Shown in pieces: positions 49,487 through 58,505 of a DNA stretch of 64,000 nucleotides. Source of the stretch: Anaerobacillus sp. CMMVII (GTDB lineage Bacteria; Bacillota; Bacilli; Bacillales; Anaerobacillaceae); assembly GCF_025377685.1 (NCBI RefSeq), contig NZ_JACEHK010000009.1, forward strand, positions 62,001-126,000. Direction: 5' to 3'. The notes under the pieces are model-generated. The model saw only the letters and a list, made by a program, of their open reading frames with translations, searched no databases and was not told the origin of the DNA. Position numbers and translations under genes: made by a program. Position 1 is the stretch's first letter, and each line of letters begins with the position of its first letter.

Positions 49487-52400
49487 CTATTTCATCAACT
49501 TCTTCATTCTCGCTGCTGTTAGCGGGTTTGTTCTTAGTACATTTAAATCCGGATCTGTTTTGGCAAGTTCACGATAATAGTTGTGATCATCTTCATTTGT
49601 TAAGACAAATTGTAAATGTTCAAACGCCTCTTCTACATTGCCCAAAACAGTTAGGAAGCAAGCTTTATTGTAATGCCCATTTAAATGCAGGTCATCTACC
49701 TGTAATAATTGTTCTGTATATTGCAATGCCTCCTCTGTACGTCCCTGCTGATAAACTGCGATACCAAGTTGTATATACGCATCAGGAAAATCAGGATTTA
49801 ATTGGATGGCATACCGTGCACATTCTTCCATTTGAGGATATTCCTCAAGTTGTTCATAAATTCTGCTCTTAGCATAGTAAGGATTGAACATTTGCGGGTC
49901 AAATTCAATTGCTTGATCTAAATGCTGTAACGCTTCATCAATGTGTTCGAGATCGAAGTATAATTGACCAAGGTTGCTGTGAACGGATGCAAGTTCTTTT
50001 TCGTCTTGTAGGCAACGATTTAAAATTTCTATCGCTTGTTCATAAATGTCAGTATTCTCAGCATCGAAATATTCCAATACAGAATAAGCAAAATGGAAGC
50101 CTATATCAAAATTCCAGCCCTTGTCTAAATAAGTTTGAAGTTCCATCAAACCGACCTCTGGTCCGTCCCCATGCTGGCAGTGATACTCACATAGCCAGTT
50201 AATACCCACGCCATTATTTGGATCAAACTCATAGGATAATTTATATAAATCGATAATTTGAGGTTTCAATTCTTTTAGTAATTTTTTTGTTTTAAGCGAT
50301 TTAAAGATTGAGATTACACTAGACTTTTCCTCTTTAATCGCAAGTACCTGCTCGACTACTGCACTTGCTGCATACATCAACACAATGCTGTTCTCTTGAT
50401 CTGACAGTTCTAAACTCAAAACTACGTCTTTTATTGTGTTTAGTTTTTTACTCTCATGTAAAGAAGCTACCAATATAGCATATAATTGCTCATTTTCTAA
50501 ATCCGTTTTGATCAGCTTTAATGTAAGCTCAACAGCTTTTTGGAAGCGTCCTTGTTTATAACAAATATTCGCATAATGCTGTTGAATTCCCTCATTTTCA
50601 GGCTCAATGGCTAAAGCTTCTTCAATTAATGTAGCTTCATGTTGGAGGTCCTCATTCATCTCGGCAATAAACGCTAATGTTTGAAGTCGCCATACTTCTT
50701 CTACTTCACCTTTAATCGATGTTAAATATTCCTCAATCCGTGGTAATCTTTCAACACGTGCAGCTAACTCTAAGAAATATTCAATATCTAAATCATCAGG
50801 CGCTTGTTTAAATGCTGAAAATAAATATTCATGCTCTTTGTCAGGGTGATCAGTCACTTTTTCAATATGGGCTAAACGGAAATAAGCTACCATAAATGTT
50901 TCGTCGATTTTTAAACAGTTTTCATAAAAATGTGTTGCCGTAGCATACTCCTCTTTTCGGAGAGCCATTTCACCTAGGCGGTAAAACGGAAACGTATTTT
51001 CTTCTAGAGGTAATGCCTCTTGATACAGTTGCTCAGCTCTTTCTAGCTCACCTTTAGCTTCGAACAAGCATCCGATATAACACATTAAATTTACGTTACC
51101 CTGATGATTTTTTTCTAACTGATCAAGTAAAAACAAGCGAGCTCTGTCATTGTATTCGGTTTCCTCGACTAAATTTACATAGAGATTCCAGCTATAATCA
51201 AGATGAACATTTTCCTGAGAAAGGCCTGTCTCAATCCAATCTAACGCCTTTTGTTCGTCTACTTCATTCAATGCATGATGCATTAACCACTCACCAGCTT
51301 CGATGAAAAATGGACCATTTGTATGAAACTTTTCGGCGCCTTCTTTTAGGAAATTTACAGCCTTTTCCTGTTCCTCTACCTCACTTAGCACTTTCGCATA
51401 GGCTAATAACGGAGTTGGCTCATCTGGATGATGTTCGAGTACTTTTTCATAGCATACTTTGGCCTCGGGATAATTCTCTTTTGCAATGTAGAAATCTGCA
51501 AGGGTCATCAGTAGTCCAAAGTCTGTGGGATTTGTTTTTGTAAGACCCTCCTGCAGCTCTATTATTGCTCGATCCAAATTCTCAAAATGGTAAGCATAGA
51601 TACTAGCAATCTCTACGTAAGGAAACGGAACAGACTTTTCTAACTGTTTTGCAATTTGAAACCCTCGTAATGCTTGATGAAGTCGCCCTAGATTTTGATC
51701 ACATCGAGCACGTTCGTACCACGCATGGCCATGATCTTTATACTCCCTCAGCAAACTTGTATATAAAGCGCGTGCCTCATTCCATTTTTCCTCATGATAT
51801 AAAATAAAGCCATAATTCATCCTGTTCCAAATGTCATGATTGTTTATATCTAATGAAATTTCAGAGTAAGAAATTGCTTTTTCAGTTTCTTCTGCGTAAT
51901 AAGAACATAGTGACAAATACGACCACGTATCGTAATGATCTCCCTCAACCTGCAATGAATGGTAATAATGACTACCTGCTTTTAGATACTGTTCTTGATC
52001 ATAAGCCATTCTTCCTAGTAAAAAATGATATAAGTGGACTTTTTGATTTTTTACAGTTGTTAAAATAGATGTTGCTTTCTCAAAGTCAGAAGCTCGAGCA
52101 AATGCATAGGCGATAATTAATTTGAAATAATCAGATTCTGGTTGCCTTTCCATGATCAGGTCGGCTGTTTTTCTTAATAGCTCCAGGTTACTATCTTTTA
52201 CAGAGAAAAACTTTACAACATACGACATTGTGTATAGTGATTTTTCAGTTTCAGCAAATATTTCAAACTCTTTTACAGCTGTTGGATCATTTTTCTCCAT
52301 TCGATCAGAAAATTGATACATTTTTCGAACAAGTTCGTCCTCATTCGTGTTTAACAAAGTGATTTTTTCACGGTCTACATCTGGAACAACCGCAATGGAT

Positions 52401-53734
52401 AAACATTGGTTATTTCCGTAATGTTTTTCAAAGTCTGTATATTTGATGAAAAAAGGCTCAGGAAAATTTGGATCTTGAAGAAGTAGTGCTTTTAGATTTT
52501 CATCATATCCTCGAACTAATTGGACGTGAGAAGCGTTTGGATAATCCAAACAAACGATAATCGAGACACCACGATCGGTTAGCTGTTGATAGTTTTCGAT
52601 TGTACCAAAAAAGTATCGACAGCTCATTTCTATTTTAGTTAAGTAATCCACAGCAACCGATAACCTTGAACCATTTACGTGAAAAATAGATTCTGCAATC
52701 TCTTCTTGAGTTTTCTCAATTCCATAGCGAGCTAAGAGCATTGAAACCGTAGCAGGAACACAATAGTTGTATTTTTGAACAACCACGTTGGTTGGTATTG
52801 TCACCATTTTATTAGCGAAATCCTGCGGATAGTTACTATATGCAGACCCTTTAAAAATCATCGGATGTGTCGCTACAATGTCACTAAAAATGCCATACTC
52901 CCCTTTTTGGTAAAATATCTGGGCCCGGGCATATTGAAAGTAGTTTTGATAGTCATGTAGTGGTGATAGTTGTTCAAGATGACTAATCTCATCTAAAAAC
53001 TCATCCCATTTCTCTAACTCTTTTAACCTTTTAGCTTTTTCGAGACGTAGCGGCAAATAGTATGGAGCTTTGGCAATACCGTCATTTATGACCTCTAATG
53101 CTTGATAAGGATTGCCCTCAGCCAAATAAAGTGATTGCAGTAAACTGTAACAGTACTGCGGTTTCGGATCATGTTCAATTCCTTGAAGAAAAAGCTTTTT
53201 TGCTTCGTCCCATTCTCCTTTTTGATAGTAAAAGGACCCCCAACGATCATACATTGGTTCAGAAGAAATTTTTCCTAGTAGATTTAAATAGTGTGCAGCT
53301 TCACCAAAACGTTTCATTTCCATTAATGAGTGTGCTAACGCCCAATACGCACGTTCTAGTACTTTATCTTCTAGTGTTGAGTCATTTCTTTCAAGAATTG
53401 CTTTTAACTTCTCTTCAGCTTCTAAATATTTACCACTGTAATTCAACTCGTAACACTGCAATATTTCAGTGAACTGAGTATGAAGATTACGGTGTACCAT
53501 TTTCACGAGTAAACTACTATATCTGCTCATTAAACTTGCATCTAAGAGACGGAGTAATGGTAGCAGGTCAGCTTCATTGATTGAATTAACGAATTCTTTT
53601 GCATAGTTATAAGATTTTTTATCATTTAGCTCATGGATAATATTGATGACAAGAGGTCGTGCTTCTTCATATTTAGTCTCTTTCATCAGAGAAACTACTT
53701 CATTAATAACGAAGCTTGCTAGTTTTGTGCTCAA
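49487..53734 (-). CDS. giant TPR protein with embedded C39-like peptidase domain
   Basis: A 1415-residue soluble protein. Residues ~1-300 and ~480-1415 are tetratricopeptide repeats (for example GNPYQALEVINDGIAKAPYY, then FDLEHIDEALQHLDQAIEFD). In between, near residues 315-445, is a peptidase C39-type domain: catalytic Cys in YNYCVPATVSMLLARYG (~323), His in NASHVQLVRGYDE (~402) and Asp in LLLQDPN (~419). There is no signal peptide or membrane segment, so it is cytoplasmic. C39 domains usually cleave double-glycine leader peptides in ABC exporters; here the domain sits in a protein-binding scaffold. Start TTG after GGAAAGGGGCC. The substrate is unknown. Confidence 0.88.
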   Translation of the reverse strand: MSTKLASFVINEVVSLMKETKYEEARPLVINIIHELNDKKSYNYAKEFVNSINEADLLPLLRLLDASLMSRYSSLLVKMVHRNLHTQFTEILQCYELNYSGKYLEAEEKLKAILERNDSTLEDKVLERAYWALAHSLMEMKRFGEAAHYLNLLGKISSEPMYDRWGSFYYQKGEWDEAKKLFLQGIEHDPKPQYCYSLLQSLYLAEGNPYQALEVINDGIAKAPYYLPLRLEKAKRLKELEKWDEFLDEISHLEQLSPLHDYQNYFQYARAQIFYQKGEYGIFSDIVATHPMIFKGSAYSNYPQDFANKMVTIPTNVVVQKYNYCVPATVSMLLARYGIEKTQEEIAESIFHVNGSRLSVAVDYLTKIEMSCRYFFGTIENYQQLTDRGVSIIVCLDYPNASHVQLVRGYDENLKALLLQDPNFPEPFFIKYTDFEKHYGNNQCLSIAVVPDVDREKITLLNTNEDELVRKMYQFSDRMEKNDPTAVKEFEIFAETEKSLYTMSYVVKFFSVKDSNLELLRKTADLIMERQPESDYFKLIIAYAFARASDFEKATSILTTVKNQKVHLYHFLLGRMAYDQEQYLKAGSHYYHSLQVEGDHYDTWSYLSLCSYYAEETEKAISYSEISLDINNHDIWNRMNYGFILYHEEKWNEARALYTSLLREYKDHGHAWYERARCDQNLGRLHQALRGFQIAKQLEKSVPFPYVEIASIYAYHFENLDRAIIELQEGLTKTNPTDFGLLMTLADFYIAKENYPEAKVCYEKVLEHHPDEPTPLLAYAKVLSEVEEQEKAVNFLKEGAEKFHTNGPFFIEAGEWLMHHALNEVDEQKALDWIETGLSQENVHLDYSWNLYVNLVEETEYNDRARLFLLDQLEKNHQGNVNLMCYIGCLFEAKGELERAEQLYQEALPLEENTFPFYRLGEMALRKEEYATATHFYENCLKIDETFMVAYFRLAHIEKVTDHPDKEHEYLFSAFKQAPDDLDIEYFLELAARVERLPRIEEYLTSIKGEVEEVWRLQTLAFIAEMNEDLQHEATLIEEALAIEPENEGIQQHYANICYKQGRFQKAVELTLKLIKTDLENEQLYAILVASLHESKKLNTIKDVVLSLELSDQENSIVLMYAASAVVEQVLAIKEEKSSVISIFKSLKTKKLLKELKPQIIDLYKLSYEFDPNNGVGINWLCEYHCQHGDGPEVGLMELQTYLDKGWNFDIGFHFAYSVLEYFDAENTDIYEQAIEILNRCLQDEKELASVHSNLGQLYFDLEHIDEALQHLDQAIEFDPQMFNPYYAKSRIYEQLEEYPQMEECARYAIQLNPDFPDAYIQLGIAVYQQGRTEEALQYTEQLLQVDDLHLNGHYNKACFLTVLGNVEEAFEHLQFVLTNEDDHNYYRELAKTDPDLNVLRTNPLTAARMKKLMK

Positions 53735-53820
53735 AGCATCTGGCCCCTTTCCCTAAAATTCTTACTATGATAAATATATCATCTCGTACAAATTTTGAAA
53801 AAGGGAAAATAGGGGTAAAA

Positions 53821-53871
53821 GGGGTCTGACCCCCACCGCTTTAAAGCTTTACTGCAGTGGGGGTCAGACCC
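53821..53871. repeat. R2 repeat, split by an insertion sequence
   Basis: GGGGTCTGACCCCCACCGCT, TTAAAGCTTTACTGCAG, TGGGGGTCAGACCC. The last 11 bases GGGTCAGACCC are duplicated at 55339-55349 on the far side of the IS, followed by the remaining C and TAC. Confidence 0.9.
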
Positions 53872-53937
53872 ACTAGCATTGCATGACTTGAAAAACCTCT
53901 CAAATTTTCAAATATTAGTATTTACAGACATAAAAAA

Positions 53938-54006
53938 AACTCCTATTGTAGAAGATGAGTCCTTGTTTCGTTCCCTAAAACAAAACAAGTCTACTACAAA
54001 GGAGTT
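53938..54006 (+). promoter_or_regulatory. hairpin masking the transposase ribosome binding site
   Basis: AACTCCTATTGTAG (53938-53952) can pair with CTACTACAAAGGAGTT (53991-54006), which contains the AAGGAG of the transposase. In a transcript entering from outside the IS the site would be sequestered; a transcript starting between the arms would not. This is a known protective layout in IS10/IS231-like elements. Confidence 0.5.
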
Positions 54007-54010
54007 CCTA

Positions 54011-55248
54011 ATGAATAATAAAAGTATAGGACGGGAAATGCTCATTTGTCAATGCTTATCACTACTGCCAACTGAGGATTTTGATTGCCCCTTGATAGAT
54101 TACGGAAACTATAAGCTTTCTACAAAATCTTTATTGAGAATTTTCGTATCAGCACAGTTAGATAAATGGAGTTCATATGCCCATATGGAAGAAAAGTTAA
54201 GAGCTTACCCAAGATTGTGTAAGGAATTAGATATTAAGGATATTAGCGGATCTCAGCTAAGCCGACGTATTAATGATCTGCCGACAGAATGGGTTCAAAA
54301 AATATTCGCCAAAGTGGTTCAAAAAATTAAACAATTAACTGACACATGCAAAGGGCTACCAAGTGGTATTGGGAAATTGAGCATTGTTGATTCAACTGAA
54401 ATCAAGTTACCTGAACGTTTATGCGATTGGGCATACATATCGAAAGATTATAACTCAGTCAAAATGCACACTAGGCTATCTGTTGTTTCTCCAAACGTGG
54501 CTTTTCCAGACAAAATCCTGCCTTCGACAGGTACAGTAAGTGACTCTGAAAGTTCTGATGCGCTAATTGAAGAAAATGATACCACCTATGTAATGGATCG
54601 AGCTTATCCATCAAAAAGAACTTAATGGACTGGCAGAAAAGAGAGATTTCCTTTGTCGTTCGTATAAAAAAGAATCTTAGATTATATACATTACAGGAAT
54701 TTAAGCCAACTCATCCGTCTGTCATTCATGATGCAAAAGTTTTATATGGTTTATCTGAAATACCGATAAGGTATATTGAATTTTTAGATGAGAAAGGTAG
54801 GTCTTATAGGATTTTAACAACAAGATTTGATCTAACAGACCTACAAGTAATGGAAATTTACCGTAATCGTTGGATTATCGAATTATTCTTTAAGTGGATT
54901 AAACAGCATCTGAAACTAACAAAAATCTGGAGTACGAAACCACAAGGTATTTGGAATCAGATGTTTCTTGCTCTAATCGCATTTGGATTATCTCTAATTA
55001 TAAAGCTTCAGTCTGGATCAATAAAAACGCCATGGGAATTCTTTCGCCTTTTACAAACCTTCCTTTTTCACACAGTCAGTTCTTTTATAAAGAGCTGCAT
55101 CGAAAAAAGAAAAGAAAGTCAAAAGGAAGACAAAAAGTACCTATTCCATTACCGAAGGTTATGCCCAGCTTTGGAACAGTCGCCATGGTTAAAGAAAAAT
55201 AAAGAATTAATATTATATGTAAAAAAAAAGGGAACGAGGTCAATTTAA
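54011..55248 (+). pseudogene. IS4-family transposase, one frameshift
   Basis: About 412 residues. Start ATG at 54011 after AAGGAG; TTG starts within the terminal repeat are not credible. DDE residues: first Asp in LSIVDSTEIKLPE near residue 126, second in YVMDRAYPSK near 194, Glu in YRNRWIIELFFKWIKQ (Y-(2)-R-(3)-E-(6)-K, C1 motif). The frame shifts at 54620-54625, between DRAYPSKRT and LMDWQKREISFVVR; one added T restores it. I take it as an inactivating shift; there is no slippery A6/A7 site typical of programmed frameshifting in this family. Confidence 0.85.
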
Positions 55249-55359
55249 TACCCCATTCTCCTTTTTTCATTTCGTCCTAAAAACATATTGTTAAAATTTA
55301 TCATTTATTCAATTAATATACTATCATGCAACGCTAGTGGGTCAGACCCCTACAATTTG

Positions 55360-55944
55360 TTATCTATTTCTTCTCTCGGAAACGGCTTGCCATGCCATTT
55401 CGTACATGGTTTCTACTCCGTCTTCGGAAGTATCGTAGTTATACGCATTTTGTACGCTAATTCCGATGCTGTCGGCCTCTTTTGCTACATCTATGTTTGC
55501 GCCAAGGAAGATGAATTCCCAGTTATATTTCTCCTGTTGATGTTTAATCAGTTCTTTAACTTTTTGATAGCTAAACTCTAGACTAGCATTCTCATAACCG
55601 TCAGTTGTAATCACAAAGATAATCTTACCTGGTCTTTCGGACTCTACTGTTTTGGATAGCCTATAACCGACATCAAGAATTGTCTTTCCTACTGCATCTA
55701 ATAGTGCGGTACACCCTCTTACATAGTAATCTTGATCCGTGAGTCTTGCCTTTTTAGCGTTCACTCCAGTCCATAAAACCTCATACTCATCATCAAATAG
55801 TACCGTAGTGACTAGTGTATCTCCTGCTATTTGGCTTTGTCTTTCAATAAATGCATTAAACCCGCGAATTGTCTGACTCTCAAATCCTCCCATTGAACCA
55901 CTTCTATCAAGTAAGCAAATAATTTCAGTTACATTCTTATTCAT
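55360..55944 (-). CDS. VWA-domain protein
   Basis: A 194-residue von Willebrand factor A domain with the MIDAS metal site: LLDRSGSMGG near residues 11-20 (DxSxS), GCTALLDAVG near 80 (Thr) and ITTDGYEN near 110 (Asp). No membrane segment, so cytoplasmic. It is divergent from the HTH-type gene at 56043, with ~98 bp between, and such VWA/HTH pairs recur in Firmicutes. A role in stress or defence is suggested only by that association. Confidence 0.85.
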   Translation of the reverse strand: MNKNVTEIICLLDRSGSMGGFESQTIRGFNAFIERQSQIAGDTLVTTVLFDDEYEVLWTGVNAKKARLTDQDYYVRGCTALLDAVGKTILDVGYRLSKTVESERPGKIIFVITTDGYENASLEFSYQKVKELIKHQQEKYNWEFIFLGANIDVAKEADSIGISVQNAYNYDTSEDGVETMYEMAWQAVSERRNR

Positions 55945-56042
55945 CTTTTCCTCATCCTTTCTAATTATGATCTGATATAATAATAGCTGAGATCATCCTT
56001 GCTATGGTCGCTTGTGAAGCGACATTTATGGAGGTATAAAAA

Positions 56043-56534
56043 ATGCTAGTGGAAAAGATATTACGAGAATTACAGGAGTATGTTGAAAGCCGTCTCCCTA
56101 TCCAAGTTTTTGATCTATGTGAATCTGAAAGTATCTCTAAAGAAATTCATGCCATTGAAATTGAGGATTATATTAAGAAAAATCGAAAACCTACGTTTGC
56201 TGAAGTTTTATTTCGTTTTATTGATCAGAAAGGCTATAACGATTCGGATATCTATAAAAAAGCCATGATAGATCGGCGGCATTTTTCGAAGATACGTTCT
56301 AATCCGGAGTATCGTTTAGGAAAAAATACGGCAATTGCTCTTGCACTAGCCCTTGAGCTAACGAAAAAAGAAACCGAAAAACTTTTGAGCTCCGCAGGCT
56401 TCTCTTTGTCTGATAATGATACATTTGATTTAGTTATTCAATTTTGTCTCGAGAAAAAAATTTATGATCTTTATGATGTAAACGAAGCGTTAGACTATTT
56501 CAGTTTAAAGCCATTGATTAAAGTTCCTGAGTAA
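56043..56534 (+). CDS. helix-turn-helix protein paired with VWA gene
   Basis: A 163-residue protein. The first ~50 residues are helical (ILRELQEYVESRLPIQVFDL) and residues ~60-125 form a helix-turn-helix-like region: VLFRFIDQKGYNDSDIYKKA, MIDRRHFSKIRSNPEYRLGK, TAIALALALELTKKETEKLL, then SSAGFSLS. The latter two stretches are highly conserved in this family as I know it. The C-terminal part ends with FSLKPLIKVPE. TATGGAGGTATAAA precedes the ATG. Divergent partner of the VWA gene; likely co-regulates or interacts with it. Confidence 0.75.
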   Translation: MLVEKILRELQEYVESRLPIQVFDLCESESISKEIHAIEIEDYIKKNRKPTFAEVLFRFIDQKGYNDSDIYKKAMIDRRHFSKIRSNPEYRLGKNTAIALALALELTKKETEKLLSSAGFSLSDNDTFDLVIQFCLEKKIYDLYDVNEALDYFSLKPLIKVPE

Positions 56535-56537
56535 TGC

Positions 56538-56580
56538 AAAACAGGCGTTGACCACAACAGTGGCCAAACGCCTGTTTTTA
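56538..56580. terminator. bidirectional intrinsic terminator
   Basis: AAAACAGGCGTTGACCAC, AACA, GTGGCCAAACGCCTGTTTTT: stem of about 17 bp with one bulge, shared by the convergent HTH and RNase J genes. Confidence 0.85.
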
Positions 56581-56581
56581 G

Positions 56582-58255
56582 CTAAATCTCGATAATAATC
56601 GGTAGGATCATTGGTTTTTTCCTCGTTTGCTGAAATAAATACTGTCCTACCGTTTTTCTAACACTTTGTTTGATTGAATTCCATTGGTTTCTATTTGTTT
56701 CTTCTAATTCGTTAACACTTTTACTTATTAACCGGTTTACATCCTTGATAAGTTCATCGGAATCGCCACCAAAGACGAAACCGCGAGTAATGGTGTCTGG
56801 ATTAGAAACGAGTTTTCGTTCTGTTTTACTCATCGTTAGCACAACGACGACCATTCCATCTTCAGAAAGTTGCTTACGATCGCGTAAAACAATTTCCGCG
56901 ACATCCCCAGCACCAATACCATCAATGTAAGTATTTCCTGCAGGTATTTTCCGTGTCTGACGAGCCACACTGTCTTTAATATCTACGACATCACCGTTTT
57001 TTAAGATAAACGTATTTCCATGTTCTACGCCAATCGACTCAGCGAGTTGACGGTGGTGGTAAAGCATACGATATTCCCCGTGTATTGGAATGAAATACGT
57101 AGGTCGCATTAATGTAAGCATCAGCTTTAGGTCTTCTTGATATCCGTGTCCTGAGACATGCATTCCAGACGAACTTCCAGAGCCGTAAATTACTTTAGCT
57201 CCGAGTTCAAAGAAATTGTCGACAATCCGTGATACATTTTTTTCATTTCCAGGAATTGGCCCTGCTGCTAAAATAACCGTATCGCCCGCTAGAACTTCAA
57301 CCCCTCGAAAGCTAGAAGTTGATAAACGAGCAAGAGCTGCCATTGGTTCACCTTGGCTACCTGTACAAAGGATCGCAACCTGTTCTGGTGCCAATTCATT
57401 AATTTGGTCTTGGTCAATTAACATTCCCTCCGGAACATCCAAATAGCCTCGCTCCATGGCTACCTGCACGACATTGACCATACTTCTTCCAAGTAATGCA
57501 AGCTTACGATTTGTTTTTTGTGCAGCTGCAACGACCTGCTGAACACGGTTAATATTTGAAGCGAACGTTGAGATAATAACTTTTCGGTTAGATTTTCTAA
57601 AAGCATCAAGTACATGCTCTTCAACGATCTGTTCAGATGGGGTTAACCCTGGACGTTCGGCGTTTGTACTTTCTGATAATAAAAGTAAGACACCATCCTT
57701 ACCGATTTCGGCCATTTTATGAATATCCGAATGTTCGTTGTTAGCTGGTGTTAAATCAAATTTAAAATCTCCAGTATGTACAATTTTTCCTTCCGGTGTC
57801 TTAAAGACAATCCCTAGACAATCGGGAATACTGTGGTTCACTTTAAAGAAATTCACATTTATATTACCAATATCAATATTTGATTGAGCATTAATTTCAA
57901 CTAATTCTGTATCCCTAAGGAGTTTATGTTCTGTTAATTTCAACTCAATTAATCCCAATGTAAAGCGAGTCGCATAAACAGGTACATTTAATTTTTTCAA
58001 GAAAAAAGGTATACCACCTATATGATCTTCATGACCATGAGTGACGATGATAGCTTTTACTTTCTCTTTATTCTCAAGTAAATACGAAATATCAGGAATG
58101 ATTAAATCAACCCCTAACAAACTTTCATCTGGAAACTTGTTTCCACAATCGATAACGATAATATCGTCTGCATACTGAATGACATACATATTCTTACCGA
58201 CTTCATGTAAACCGCCTAAAGCGAAAATTGATAAAACTTTCTCAGTAGTGCTCAT
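56582..58255 (-). CDS. ribonuclease J
   Basis: A 557-residue beta-lactamase/beta-CASP exo- and endonuclease acting in mRNA decay and 5' RNA maturation. Metal motif VTHGHEDHIGG near residues 72-82 is intact, with later ligands in VHTGDFKFD near 162, and STFASN, HVSGHG (376) and IPIHGEYR (beta-CASP motifs C) in order. The C-terminal domain is complete and ends PIIIEI. Motifs are of the catalytically active J1 type, but the sequence is divergent from B. subtilis J1 and may be a third paralogue, so I leave the rnjA/rnjB question open. Confidence 0.92.
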   Translation of the reverse strand: MSTTEKVLSIFALGGLHEVGKNMYVIQYADDIIVIDCGNKFPDESLLGVDLIIPDISYLLENKEKVKAIIVTHGHEDHIGGIPFFLKKLNVPVYATRFTLGLIELKLTEHKLLRDTELVEINAQSNIDIGNINVNFFKVNHSIPDCLGIVFKTPEGKIVHTGDFKFDLTPANNEHSDIHKMAEIGKDGVLLLLSESTNAERPGLTPSEQIVEEHVLDAFRKSNRKVIISTFASNINRVQQVVAAAQKTNRKLALLGRSMVNVVQVAMERGYLDVPEGMLIDQDQINELAPEQVAILCTGSQGEPMAALARLSTSSFRGVEVLAGDTVILAAGPIPGNEKNVSRIVDNFFELGAKVIYGSGSSSGMHVSGHGYQEDLKLMLTLMRPTYFIPIHGEYRMLYHHRQLAESIGVEHGNTFILKNGDVVDIKDSVARQTRKIPAGNTYIDGIGAGDVAEIVLRDRKQLSEDGMVVVVLTMSKTERKLVSNPDTITRGFVFGGDSDELIKDVNRLISKSVNELEETNRNQWNSIKQSVRKTVGQYLFQQTRKKPMILPIIIEI

Positions 58256-58433
58256 GCTTTACCTCCCAGTTTTTATTAGTAAAATTAGTATGGCTTTTTT
58301 TGTCTCCCATTATCAAGGAGCTTCAACTTACCAATTCCGATATAAAACATAAAGGTATCGGACAAAATAGTTCTGAAACACTTTAAAAAGTATTCAAAGA
58401 ACTTTAAAAAGTATATGTATGTTCTTAGAGTGA

Positions 58434-58461
58434 TTGATTGTTCTTCTTACATTGCTATAAT
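58434..58461 (+). promoter_or_regulatory. sigma-A-type promoter of the GH43 gene
   Basis: TTGATT (58434-58439), 16-base spacer, TATAAT (58456-58461), about 44 bases before the ATG at 58506. Perfect -10, -35 matching 4 of 6. Confidence 0.5.
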
Positions 58462-58505
58462 TTATTGATGGTAAGAAAATATTGTTCAATAAAGGAGAAA
58501 ATGGC

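Larger units (their letters stand above)
53872..55338. mobile_element. IS4-family insertion sequence (IS231-like)
   Basis: 1467 bp with 15-bp terminal inverted repeats ACTAGCATTGCATGA and TCATGCAACGCTAGT (one mismatch), flanked by an 11-bp direct duplication GGGTCAGACCC at 53861-53871 and 55339-55349. It carries one transposase gene. IS231-type elements make 10-12 bp duplications, in line with this. It has inserted into the right palindrome of an R2 repeat. Confidence 0.9.

Noticed and set aside
49909-53472. Several 60-125 codon plus-strand frames opposite the TPR gene
   Set aside because: All are antisense to an intact 1415-codon gene and lack ribosome binding sites.
54600-54640. Programmed frameshift in the transposase
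   Set aside because: No A6G-type slippery site or downstream structure is evident, and a simple lost T explains the break.
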